Shown: piece by piece, positions 34,817-42,536 of the stretch | Layout of the letters: each line of letters starts with the position of its first letter | Position numbering within the stretch: the stretch's first letter is position 1 | Assembly: GCA_031550975.1 (NCBI GenBank) | Contig: JAVBOC010000001.1 | Coordinates: forward strand, 62,001 to 126,000 | Direction of reading: 5' to 3' | DNA: 64,000 bases | Source of the DNA: UBA947 sp031550975 | Lineage (GTDB): Bacteria > Cyanobacteriota > Vampirovibrionia > Gastranaerophilales > Gastranaerophilaceae | Position numbers and translations under genes: made by a program | The notes under the pieces: generated by a model | The model's database searches: none | The model's input: only the letters and a program-made list of their open reading frames with translations | What the model was told of the DNA's origin: nothing

Positions 34817-35524
34817 ATGAAAAGTTTACTTATTGATTTGAGGGATAATCATGGCGCTGTTGGGCTAAAAGCCGAATTTGAAACAGAAGGCGCTACGTTG
34901 GAGCAGGCTTCAAAATTAAAAGAGCTTGCAGATAATACCGGTTTAAACCTTGCCGTAAAAATTGGCGGTGGCGGTGCGGTCAAAGAAATGCGCGAAGCAA
35001 AAGAACTTGGCGCAAGCACAATCGTCGCCCCGATGATTGAATCTGCTTATGCGTTTAGGAAATTTATTGACTCGGCGCAATCAGTTTTTGCAGGCGGAAC
35101 AGAACTTTTTATAAACATTGAAACTTATGCCGGAGCACATGCACTTTATGAAATACTTGCGTTTGAGAGTTCACAATATTTAAGCGGAGTTGTTTTTGGC
35201 AGAACTGACATGTGCGGTTCATTAGGGTTTTATAATCCTGAAGACGTTGAGTGTGAGAGAATTCTTTGGCATGCAAAAGACATTGCAAAAAAATGTAATT
35301 GGTACGGAAAGAAATTCGTCATTGGCGGCGGAATCTCTCCAAAATCGGTTAATTTCCTAAACCAAATCCCTAACCTTGACGGCTATGAAACTCGCAAAGT
35401 TATTTTTAAAGCCTTACCAACCCCTGAGGCTATACTCAAAGCAATAAAATTTGAGATGATGTGGCTGGAGATGCTTGGTGCCAGCGATGAACGCCTGGAA
35501 TTGTTAAAGTTAAGAAGTGACTAA
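34817..35524 (+). CDS. HpcH/HpaI-type aldolase (citrate lyase beta-like)
   Basis: A 235-residue TIM-barrel aldolase of the HpcH/HpaI/CitE superfamily, which cleaves or forms C-C bonds with pyruvate- or acetyl-CoA-type units. VAPMIESAYAFRKF, FINIETYAGA and VVFGRTDMCGSLG carry the usual metal-binding Glu and Asp and the substrate Arg. ATG 34817 follows GGAGG. The exact substrate is unknown. Confidence 0.8.
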   Translation: MKSLLIDLRDNHGAVGLKAEFETEGATLEQASKLKELADNTGLNLAVKIGGGGAVKEMREAKELGASTIVAPMIESAYAFRKFIDSAQSVFAGGTELFINIETYAGAHALYEILAFESSQYLSGVVFGRTDMCGSLGFYNPEDVECERILWHAKDIAKKCNWYGKKFVIGGGISPKSVNFLNQIPNLDGYETRKVIFKALPTPEAILKAIKFEMMWLEMLGASDERLELLKLRSD

Positions 35525-35616
35525 GTCGCTAGGTAGCTAAGTGACTAAGAAAACGAAGCATAGATTGCCCAGCCTTCACTCACTCAATCAATGTATTGCA
35601 CAAAACATGCTAGTTA

Positions 35617-35625
35617 TGTTAATAT
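35617..35625 (+). promoter_or_regulatory. Extended -10 for leaderless murA transcript
   Basis: TG-T-TAATAT ends 7 nt before ATG 35633. Confidence 0.55.
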
Positions 35626-35632
35626 GAAAAAC

Positions 35633-36958
35633 ATGGACGAAAAATTTATTATTAAAGGCGGCAGCCCGCTCAAGGGTGAAGTTTCAATTGGCGGAGCAAA
35701 GAACTCTGTTCTTAAACTTATGGCTGCGGCACTTTTGGCTAAAGGCGAAACAAAAATTTATAACGTACCTGATTTGACTGATGTTGAGATTATGTTAAAC
35801 GTAATCGAACAACTGGGTACAAAAACTTTTTACGATAAAAAAGAACAATCTTTAACAATTGACGCGACAGAAATCACTGAGATTACGGCAAAATACGAAC
35901 TCGTAAACAAAATGAGAGCGTCATTTAATGTCCTCGGTGCGTTAGTCGGAAGATGTAAAGAAGCTATCGTGGCGCTCCCGGGCGGCTGCGCGATTGGCGA
36001 AAGACGGGTGGATTTCCACATTAAAGGCCTCGAAGCACTTGGCGCAAAAATGAAAATCGAAAACGGTTACGTTCATGCTAAAGCTTCAAAACTTGTCGGC
36101 GCGCATATTTATCTTGATATCCCATCGGTTGGCGCAACAGAAAATTTGATGTTAGCATCAGTTATGGCGCAGGGTTCAACACATATCCAAAACGCTGCAC
36201 AAGAGCCTGAAATCATTGATTTGGCAAACTTCTTAAACACAATGGGTGCGGATGTAATCGGTGCCGGGACTTCCGAAATCATTATTAACGGAGTGAAACA
36301 AGAAGATTTGCACGGGATTGAATACACGACAATTCCCGATAGAATTGAGGCGGGAACATTCATGACGGCTGTTGTTGCGACGCGCGGCAAAGCTATTATT
36401 AAAAACGTTTTCCCTGCACATTTGACGTTCTTTAACGATAAATTAATCAAGATGGGCGCACACATTAAACTTATTGAGCCGAATTCGCTCGAAGTAAGCT
36501 GCCGCAATCGTTTAGAATCAATTAACTATGTTACTCAGCCGTATCCCGGCTTCCCGACTGACTTGCAGTCGATGGCGATGGTATTACTTACTACCGCTAA
36601 CGGGGTGGGAATTATTACAGAAAGTCTTTATGAAAACCGCTTTATGCAGGTTCCTGAATTGCGCAGAATGGGCGCTGATATCCACCAGGACAGAAACCAC
36701 GCGATTATTAAAGGGGTTAAAAAACTTACACCGGCAACACTTTCAGCAAGTGATTTGCGCGCAGGTGCGTCTTTAGTTGTGGCGGCTCTAATGGCTGACG
36801 GGACTTCTACAATCGAGAATCTACATCATATAGATAGAGGATACGAAAATTTTGAAAATAAGATAAGATTGTTAGGAGGAAAGATAGAGAGAAAAGAAGA
36901 ACTTTCTACAGAATTTTCTACTTCACCGCAGGAGATACACCATGAGTCCTACTTATAA
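35633..36958 (+). CDS. murA: UDP-N-acetylglucosamine 1-carboxyvinyltransferase
   Basis: A 441-residue enzyme adding enolpyruvate to UDP-GlcNAc, the first committed step of peptidoglycan synthesis. GGAKNSVLKLMAAALL near the start, the catalytic Cys in PGGCAIGERRVDFH (about residue 118), DRIEAGTFM and GFPTDLQSMAM are diagnostic. ATG 35633 (MDEKFIIKGG) gives the usual start. An ATG at 35624 overlaps the -10 element, so it is less likely. The fosfomycin-target Cys is retained. Confidence 0.95.
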   Translation: MDEKFIIKGGSPLKGEVSIGGAKNSVLKLMAAALLAKGETKIYNVPDLTDVEIMLNVIEQLGTKTFYDKKEQSLTIDATEITEITAKYELVNKMRASFNVLGALVGRCKEAIVALPGGCAIGERRVDFHIKGLEALGAKMKIENGYVHAKASKLVGAHIYLDIPSVGATENLMLASVMAQGSTHIQNAAQEPEIIDLANFLNTMGADVIGAGTSEIIINGVKQEDLHGIEYTTIPDRIEAGTFMTAVVATRGKAIIKNVFPAHLTFFNDKLIKMGAHIKLIEPNSLEVSCRNRLESINYVTQPYPGFPTDLQSMAMVLLTTANGVGIITESLYENRFMQVPELRRMGADIHQDRNHAIIKGVKKLTPATLSASDLRAGASLVVAALMADGTSTIENLHHIDRGYENFENKIRLLGGKIERKEELSTEFSTSPQEIHHESYL

Positions 36959-37271
36959 ACGCTGGTATGATCACGACCCGCTATTATTGGAAGTCATTAA
37001 TCTTTTAAAAGATTATCAGACTGAGTTGCGTGCTCAAGCTGAAATTTTCCTGCAAAAAATAGAAGAAAAAGTTTCAAAAGAAACTGTGGATAAGTTTTAT
37101 GCAATGGTTAAGCCTGCAAACGCTAACAATCGTTGGTATGATAAAGACCCTGTAATCTCCAGAACAGTTGAGATTTTACGCATTGTGCCGCCAGAAGCTC
37201 AAAAGCTCTGTGCTGAGAACTTCATCAAAACCCTAAAAGACATGGGGATTGATTATAAAAAGTCAGAATAA
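36942..37271 (+). CDS. Small protein with two RWYD-x-DP repeats
   Basis: A 109-residue soluble protein overlapping murA by 17 bp, with CAGGAG upstream of ATG 36942. It contains a duplicated unit: KRWYDHDPLLLEVINLLKDY (residues 6-25) and NRWYDKDPVISRTVEIL (about 63-79), each followed by a helix rich in Gln, Glu and Lys. The duplication suggests two similar helical modules. I do not recognise the family. Coupling to murA points to an envelope or growth link, which is only an inference from position. Confidence 0.65.
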   Translation: MSPTYKRWYDHDPLLLEVINLLKDYQTELRAQAEIFLQKIEEKVSKETVDKFYAMVKPANANNRWYDKDPVISRTVEILRIVPPEAQKLCAENFIKTLKDMGIDYKKSE

Positions 37272-37278
37272 TAAAAAA

Positions 37279-37381
37279 GTGAGTAGTGAATAGTGAGTGG
37301 TGAATAGTTCATTTAATTCGCTAGCGCTCATAAATATTTTATTTTATACGAAGGTATCTGATGGACAATTCACAATTCACT
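37279..37381. repeat. GTGAATAGTG palindromic repeat (R4)
   Basis: GTGAGTAGTGAATAGTGAG at the left and CAATTCACAATTCACT at the right, with an AT-rich centre. Confidence 0.75.
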
Positions 37382-37409
37382 GCCGTCTTTGTGGTAAAAT
37401 TAATTTAAA

Positions 37410-37505
37410 GCGGATTTTGGCAAGGGCGCCGTGTGAGTGCAACGAACCCAGCCCGTCCAAGTGAGCAAAACCACGCTTTTGCGAACTGCCAATAATCCAA
37501 GACAA
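37410..37505 (+). repeat. Structured element R8, copy upstream of ychF
   Basis: GCGGATTTTGGC pairs with GCCAATAATCC; the inner hairpin is GCAAAA-CCACG-CTTTTGC. It ends at the ychF ribosome site, as at apt. Confidence 0.65.
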
Positions 37506-37521
37506 GAGGAATTAATTTATT

Positions 37522-38619
37522 ATGCTAAAAACAGGAATTGTGGGACTGCCAAACGTTGGCAAATCGACTTTATTTAATGCTTTGACAAGCGCGAAAAACG
37601 CGCAGAGTGCGAACTATCCGTTCTGCACGATTGAACCGAACGTCGGGGTTGTTACCGTGCCGGATGAGCGCCTGCAAATCCTTTGCGACCTTTGTAAGTG
37701 CAAAGATATTCTCCCGACAGCGATTGAGTTTGTCGATATCGCAGGATTAGTCAAAGGCGCAAGCAAAGGGGAAGGTTTGGGCAACCAGTTTTTACATAAT
37801 ATTCGCGAAGTTGACGCGATAATCCAGGTTGTGCGCTGTTTTGATGACGAGAACACAATTCACGTTTCAGGTTGCGTTAACCCGCTTGATGATATCGTAA
37901 TTATAAACACTGAACTCGCGCTTGCTGATCTTTCGTCTATCGAAAAACGCGCTGTACGTATCGCAAAACAAGTTAAAGCCGGTGATAAAGAAGCTGTAAT
38001 TGAAGACAGAGTTATAAAAAAATTAAACGAACTTCTCTCTGAAGGCACTTTTATTAACGTAAAAGATCATTTCACCGAGGAAGAATTACCGTTTGTAAAA
38101 ATGCTAAATCTTATGTCAACAAAGCCTGTAATCTACGCGGCAAACGTTTCTGAGTTTGACTTAAAAGACGGAAACGACTACACTCGCGCAGTTGAGAATT
38201 ATGCAAAATCCCACAACGCACAGGTGGTAATTATTACCGCCCGCATCGAAGAAGAACTCGCTGAACTTGGAGCCGACGAAGCAAAAGAATATTTGCAGGA
38301 ATTAGGCATCACCGATAGCGGCATAAACCGTATGATTAAAGCGGTTTACGAGTTGTTGGATTTAAGAACATTTATAACAGCGGGCGAAAAAGAAGTCCAT
38401 GCCTGGACAATTCCGGCAGGCGCGAAAGCTCCGCAAGCCGCTGGTGTAATCCACACCGATGTTGAAAAAGGCTTTATCCGCGCAGAAATCACTCCTTACG
38501 AGGATTTTGTAAAATACGGCTCTTACACAGCCTGCAAAGAAAAAGGCGTAACCCGCATTGAGGGCAAGGATTACGTGGTCCAAGACGGCGACCTTGTTCA
38601 CTTCCGCTTTGCAGTATAA
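37522..38619 (+). CDS. ychF: Obg-family GTPase/ATPase YchF
   Basis: A 365-residue P-loop protein. GLPNVGKSTLFNALT is G1 at residues 8-22, and DIAGLVKGASKGEGLGNQFL is G3. The G4 position reads YAANVSEFD rather than NKxD, as in YchF, which prefers ATP. A coiled-coil insertion (about 130-190) and a C-terminal TGS domain (FITAGEKEVHAWTIPAG) complete it. It binds ribosomes and is linked to stress responses. AGAGGAAT precedes ATG 37522. Confidence 0.95.
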   Translation: MLKTGIVGLPNVGKSTLFNALTSAKNAQSANYPFCTIEPNVGVVTVPDERLQILCDLCKCKDILPTAIEFVDIAGLVKGASKGEGLGNQFLHNIREVDAIIQVVRCFDDENTIHVSGCVNPLDDIVIINTELALADLSSIEKRAVRIAKQVKAGDKEAVIEDRVIKKLNELLSEGTFINVKDHFTEEELPFVKMLNLMSTKPVIYAANVSEFDLKDGNDYTRAVENYAKSHNAQVVIITARIEEELAELGADEAKEYLQELGITDSGINRMIKAVYELLDLRTFITAGEKEVHAWTIPAGAKAPQAAGVIHTDVEKGFIRAEITPYEDFVKYGSYTACKEKGVTRIEGKDYVVQDGDLVHFRFAV

Positions 38620-38625
38620 ATATTA

Positions 38626-38715
38626 GTCATTGCGAATGAGCGCTAGCGACTGCGGCAATCCAGCCTTTCGCGGTTGTCGTAATTTTCTGGATTGCTTCGC
38701 GTTGCTCGCAATGAC
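38626..38715. repeat. Dispersed palindromic repeat R3
   Basis: GTCATTGCGAATGAGCGC to GTTGCTCGCAATGAC, between the convergent ychF and asparaginase genes. Confidence 0.85.
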
Positions 38716-39746
38716 TATAGGTTTGTTTGAATTTCCCCTATGACTTCGCCATGTAAGGTTTTAATCTCACGCGATATCTCAATATCATTTACCCCAGCCC
38801 AGCAGAGTTTTTTCAAGTAATCCGCGACGGCGATTTCACGTGCTTTCATGTCTGAATCCGAAATTTTAACGATAAACGCTTCTTCGACTTGCGGGTTAAC
38901 CACAATACAGAGCCCGCCGGCGCCGACTTTTGCGATTAAGCCGTTTGAATGGTTGCAAATCCCCCCTGTCCCCTCGGGACATCCCCCCTTGTTAAGAGGG
39001 ATAGAGGTCATGATTTTTGTATCAAGCCTGTCTTCCCCGCCGATTATGTAAGGGTGGTTCAAAAACGCGTTTTTAATTTTTTCATATTTGGGGTCTAAAA
39101 ATAGGTTCAAATACCCTTGGAGCATATTACTCAACGGCATCGACATAATCGGAACCCCGCAGCCATCTTTGGTAAGTTGAATGGTTGAATGGTTGAATGG
39201 TTGAATGGTTGTGATTGTGGTGATTTTTCCCATAATTGCTTGCTGCAGCGGATGAGTCGGTTCGTCATAAGTTTCTATATCCCAGCCGTTCATCTTGCAA
39301 AGTCCAAGCATCATAATGTGTTTGCCGATGCAGTTGTTTTGGAAAATATTTTCTGATTCGCCGGAGCGGATTAATTTTTCTTTTTCGGTCTTTGAAATCG
39401 GTTTGTGAAGCCCACATTTTAAAACGCTTTCCGGTAAACCCAATTTACGCATAAGTCCTTGCGCAATTTCAACATGAACGGGTTCGCCGGCATGGGATGC
39501 GCAGCACAGAGCAATTTCTTGAGGGGAAAGCGATAAATAATCATCAAGTCCGTAGTCAATAATCAAACTCGCCTGAAGCGGTTTTGCGCATGAACGAAGA
39601 TAAAAGGGGTAATCATCATCGTCGCCTATCTTTTCAATGACCCCATCTTTCCCCCAGCGCAACACAAAGCCGTAATGCTCTTGTTCTACTAGCCCGTTTC
39701 GGATATGTTCGACTAATTTTGCCGGTCGACTCTTATACTTGCGCAT
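38715..39746 (-). CDS. L-asparaginase, rhizobial type (AnsA family), with two repeat insertions
   Basis: A 343-residue asparaginase of the Rhizobium etli-type family (PF06089), turning asparagine into aspartate and ammonia. RSCAKPLQASL near residue 51 (with the Ser and Lys of the active site), CCASHAGEP and NNCIGKHIMML near residue 137 are family boxes. Residues about 179-190 (TTIQPFNHSTIQ) come from an 8-bp tandem repeat, and about 248-263 (SIPLNKGGCPEGTGG) from another repeat. Both lie between conserved blocks. Loss or gain of one 8-bp unit would break the frame. AGAGGAAG precedes ATG 39746. Confidence 0.85.
   Translation of the reverse strand: MRKYKSRPAKLVEHIRNGLVEQEHYGFVLRWGKDGVIEKIGDDDDYPFYLRSCAKPLQASLIIDYGLDDYLSLSPQEIALCCASHAGEPVHVEIAQGLMRKLGLPESVLKCGLHKPISKTEKEKLIRSGESENIFQNNCIGKHIMMLGLCKMNGWDIETYDEPTHPLQQAIMGKITTITTIQPFNHSTIQLTKDGCGVPIMSMPLSNMLQGYLNLFLDPKYEKIKNAFLNHPYIIGGEDRLDTKIMTSIPLNKGGCPEGTGGICNHSNGLIAKVGAGGLCIVVNPQVEEAFIVKISDSDMKAREIAVADYLKKLCWAGVNDIEISREIKTLHGEVIGEIQTNL
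38957..39003. repeat. Inverted repeat inside the asparaginase gene
   Basis: CCCCCCTGTCCCCTCGGGAC and ATCCCCCCTTGTTAAGAGGG form an imperfect palindrome that encodes LNKGGCPEGTGG in frame. Confidence 0.7.
39177..39211. repeat. 8-bp tandem repeat (TTGAATGG) inside the asparaginase gene
   Basis: Four complete TTGAATGG units and a partial fifth lie in the coding region. The unit length is not a multiple of three. Confidence 0.9.
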
Positions 39747-39783
39747 ATTGACTTCCTCTTGTTATAAATTTATTATATAATAA

Positions 39784-39815
39784 ATAGGAATCAGGGATTA
39801 GAAACCAGGGATTAG
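39784..39815. repeat. TAGGGACTAG-type repeat (R5)
   Basis: AATCAGGGATTAG and AAACCAGGGATTAG in the leader of the VKOR-DsbA gene. Confidence 0.6.
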
Positions 39816-39836
39816 ATGAAAATGGAGAGAGAATAA

Positions 39837-41027
39837 ATGGAACAAAATAAGAACAAGACACTTTGGATTTTGTTAGTTACTTTGCTGGGAGTGCTTACAA
39901 CGATTAAACTTGCCTGGATATATTACGACGCTAATTTTAATCCATATGCGCTTTCAAGTTTTTGTTCAATAAACAATTTTATTGATTGCGACGGGATAGC
40001 AAGAACGGTTCATTCGCAGTTTTTTGGGATTCCGTTGGCATTATGGGGATTGTTCCTATATTCGTTTATCATCCTGATGTTATTTGTTGACAAATTAAAA
40101 AACGTAAAATTCCTAAAATTCTTAGAGGTCTTTAAAAATCCGCTCGATTATATCGCGTCATTGGGATTGCTTTCTTTTGTAATTTCAATAGTATTGCTCT
40201 TTATGAGTCTTTTTGAAATTAAAAAACTCTGCGTTTTGTGTGCGTTTACATATATCTTAAATCTTGTAATAGCGCTAATCGCAACAGATTTCAAAAATGG
40301 CGGGTTTATAAAATCAATTAAGCAAAGTGTTTTAGATTTTATTGACGCGATTAAAGTTAAAAAATACCTTATCGCGCTCATAGTTGTGGCAGTTGCCGGA
40401 TGTGGCGTGCTTTTCTATACAACCAAAACAATGGCTATGGCGCCGCAGGTTAAAAACATGAGAAAATGGGGTGAGTTTGTAACGGCCAAAAAGAATAAGT
40501 ATAAGGTTTCGGGTAATATTTTAGGCAGCGAAAAACCTAAGGTTGTAGTAGATATATACTCCGATTATCAATGCCCGATATGTTATGCGCACAATATGAT
40601 GATGCACAAATTGGCAAAAGACTTCAAAAATGTTCAAATTGTTCACCATAATATGCCGCTTGATATGGAGTGTAACAGGTTTTTAACAAGACCATTTCAT
40701 AAGGGTGCTTGCCTGGATGCAAGATATGAAATTGCAGCGCAAAAACAAGGTAAAGCTTGGGACATGAACGATTTGTTGTTCCAGCATAAACCTCAAAGAG
40801 AGGAGCAAATTCTTGAGCTGGCTAAAGCTTTAAACATAAACTTGGACCAACTCCGGCTAGACGCAAATAGTCGTGAAACTCATATCAGACTAAGAGCAGA
40901 AATTGCCGCGGCTTACCGCAAAGGATATCAGGGAACGCCTGTTACAGAGATTGGCAACAAGCATTATACAGGTATAAAAACCTACGAAGATTTTAGAGAA
41001 CTGCTCATTAAAGAAGGCGCAAAGTGA
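39837..41027 (+). CDS. VKOR-DsbA fusion, disulfide-forming membrane oxidase
   Basis: A 396-residue fusion that makes and recycles disulfides in exported proteins. Residues about 1-150 are a VKOR domain with four to five membrane helices, the loop cysteines in FCSINNFIDCDG (about 43-51) and the quinone-side pair CVLC (about 134). After a fifth or sixth helix (about 180-198), the periplasmic part is a DsbA-like thioredoxin domain with CPIC (about residue 245) and the cis-Pro loop GTPVTEI. Such fusions are typical of cyanobacteria and relatives. ATG 39837 follows GGAGAG. It is coupled to queH by a 4-bp overlap. Confidence 0.9.
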   Translation: MEQNKNKTLWILLVTLLGVLTTIKLAWIYYDANFNPYALSSFCSINNFIDCDGIARTVHSQFFGIPLALWGLFLYSFIILMLFVDKLKNVKFLKFLEVFKNPLDYIASLGLLSFVISIVLLFMSLFEIKKLCVLCAFTYILNLVIALIATDFKNGGFIKSIKQSVLDFIDAIKVKKYLIALIVVAVAGCGVLFYTTKTMAMAPQVKNMRKWGEFVTAKKNKYKVSGNILGSEKPKVVVDIYSDYQCPICYAHNMMMHKLAKDFKNVQIVHHNMPLDMECNRFLTRPFHKGACLDARYEIAAQKQGKAWDMNDLLFQHKPQREEQILELAKALNINLDQLRLDANSRETHIRLRAEIAAAYRKGYQGTPVTEIGNKHYTGIKTYEDFRELLIKEGAK

Positions 41028-41647
41028 AGCCCATCCTGCTTCATTCCTGCTGCGCGATTTGTTCGGGCTATCCAATCAGGGCGCTGCAAGAGGCAGGTTA
41101 CGAGCCGGTGGTTTATTTCTATAACCCGAATATCCTGCCGGAACAAGAATATTTAAAACGGCTTGAGGCACAGCGTACGCTCTGCGAGTATTACGACTGC
41201 AAATTAATTGTAGGCGAATATGAACCGGAGAGATTTTTAGAACTGGTTGAAGGACTTGAAAACGAACCTGAAGGCGGCGTGCGGTGCGAAAAATGCTTCA
41301 AATTACGCCTAAGTGAAACCGCAAGAATGGCCAAAAGTCTTGGAATAGAAACGTTTACGACTTCGCTTCCGATTAGTCCGTATAAGGATTTTGACAAAAT
41401 ACGTGCGATTGGCGATGAGGTTGCCAAATCTCACTGTCATGCTGAATTTATTTCAGCATCTTCCACCGATGAGTCTTGTGAAAATCGCCCAAGTGGAAGA
41501 TTCCGAAACAAGTTCGGGATGACAGAAGGGTTGAATTTTAAAGCAATCGACTTCAAAAAAAATGACGGATTTCTAAAAACAAACAAGCTTTCAAAAGAGC
41601 TGAATTTGTACCGTCAAAACTACTGTGGATGTAGTTTTGTTAAGTAA
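41024..41647 (+). CDS. queH: Epoxyqueuosine reductase QueH with an in-frame repeat insertion
   Basis: A 207-residue iron-sulfur enzyme reducing epoxyqueuosine to queuosine in tRNA, the non-cobalamin alternative to QueG. SCCAICS at the start, GVRCEKCFKLRL near residue 88 and YCGCSF at the end supply cluster and active-site cysteines; LPISPYKD is conserved. It starts at GTG 41024 inside the previous gene. Residues about 136-168 (HAEFISASSTDES to FRNKFGMTE) are encoded by repeat R2 and are absent from the family core, so they form an inserted loop between conserved blocks. Confidence 0.9.
   Translation: MKPILLHSCCAICSGYPIRALQEAGYEPVVYFYNPNILPEQEYLKRLEAQRTLCEYYDCKLIVGEYEPERFLELVEGLENEPEGGVRCEKCFKLRLSETARMAKSLGIETFTTSLPISPYKDFDKIRAIGDEVAKSHCHAEFISASSTDESCENRPSGRFRNKFGMTEGLNFKAIDFKKNDGFLKTNKLSKELNLYRQNYCGCSFVK
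41436..41523. repeat. Palindromic repeat R2 inside queH
   Basis: GTCATGCTGAATTTATTTCA at the left and GAAACAAGTTCGGGATGAC at the right, with the same spacing as intergenic copies, fully inside the coding region and open in the queH frame. Confidence 0.85.
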
Positions 41648-41754
41648 ACATATCTAAAGTATATCTGACTTATAAAAATGATTGGCCTGAAATCCACGCT
41701 GCAATGCTTCTCCCAAATCCCTATGAAGTTATGTTACAGTATATACTTGGGGGG

Positions 41755-41782
41755 TTGTCTTTTTCTGAAAAAAGTACATAAT
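41755..41782 (+). promoter_or_regulatory. Promoter of the major pilin-like gene
   Basis: TTGTCT (41755-41760), 16-bp spacer, CATAAT (41777-41782), followed by an AGGAG ribosome site before ATG 41818. Confidence 0.55.
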
Positions 41783-41817
41783 TGTATATGTAACACTTTG
41801 GATAGGAGAAATTTTTT

Positions 41818-42366
41818 ATGAGTAAACGTTTTGGTTTTACATTGGCAGAGGTACTGATCGTACTTGCTGTTATCGGGGTTATTGCAGCTTTAACAATTCC
41901 TACATTGATGAATAGAACTCAAGGTATGGAACGCAGAGTTGCTTTCAAAAAAGCATTTTCTGTTGTTAACCAGGCAGTAGACTTGGCTGTAGCTAAAGGT
42001 ACTATTACAGATGGCGCTACAAAAGAAGGTGTTTGTAAAGGTTTGAAAGCCAACGCCAAAATTGCAACTGAAAATGTTGCTTGGTCTGGTGCCGGTAACG
42101 CTGCTGTTTGCGATTATACATTGGCTGATAGTTCAAGAATTGCTATAGCATCAGGTAAAGGTATTGAAATTTGGGTGCAACCTGGCACAGCAACTCCTGG
42201 TACTTGTACTCCTGTAGCCGGTGGCGCTTCTACAACTTGGGGTAATTGCTTTAAAGTAGCGATTACATCAAATGGCCTTTTGCCTGCACTTGACGCTAAC
42301 ACGGATGGTACTACAGCAGACACCGCTGGAGCAAGCACTGCTGCAAAAGCGCTTGGTGATAGCTAA
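41818..42366 (+). CDS. Type IV pilin-like protein (probable major pilin)
   Basis: A 182-residue prepilin. The leader MSKRFG is followed by FTLAEVLIVLAVIGVIAAL with Glu5. The head is rich in Ala, Gly and Thr with four Cys (CKGL, CDYT, CTPV, NCFKV) that could form two disulfides. The compact size, clean promoter, AGGAG site and strong terminator (42402-42428) suggest a highly expressed single gene. No assembly genes (pilB, pilC, pilD) are nearby. Confidence 0.85.
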   Translation: MSKRFGFTLAEVLIVLAVIGVIAALTIPTLMNRTQGMERRVAFKKAFSVVNQAVDLAVAKGTITDGATKEGVCKGLKANAKIATENVAWSGAGNAAVCDYTLADSSRIAIASGKGIEIWVQPGTATPGTCTPVAGGASTTWGNCFKVAITSNGLLPALDANTDGTTADTAGASTAAKALGDS

Positions 42367-42401
42367 TAACCACACAAGTTTCTAAAACTTAAATCCAAAG
42401 G

Positions 42402-42428
42402 GGGAAGGTTGAGTGACCTTCCCTTTTT
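42402..42428 (+). terminator. Terminator of the pilin gene
   Basis: GGGAAGGT, loop TGAGTG, ACCTTCCC, then five T. Confidence 0.9.
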
Positions 42429-42438
42429 GGTGTTGGCC

Positions 42439-42517
42439 GTCATTGCGAGGGAGTGCAAACGACCGCGGCAATCCAGAAAATATAAGGCTGGATTGCTTCG
42501 CCTTGGCTCGCAATGAC
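42439..42517. repeat. Dispersed palindromic repeat R3
   Basis: GTCATTGCGAGGGAGTGC to CTTGGCTCGCAATGAC, between the convergent pilin and flagellar genes. Confidence 0.85.
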
Positions 42518-42536
42518 AGATAGTTATTATTTACCC

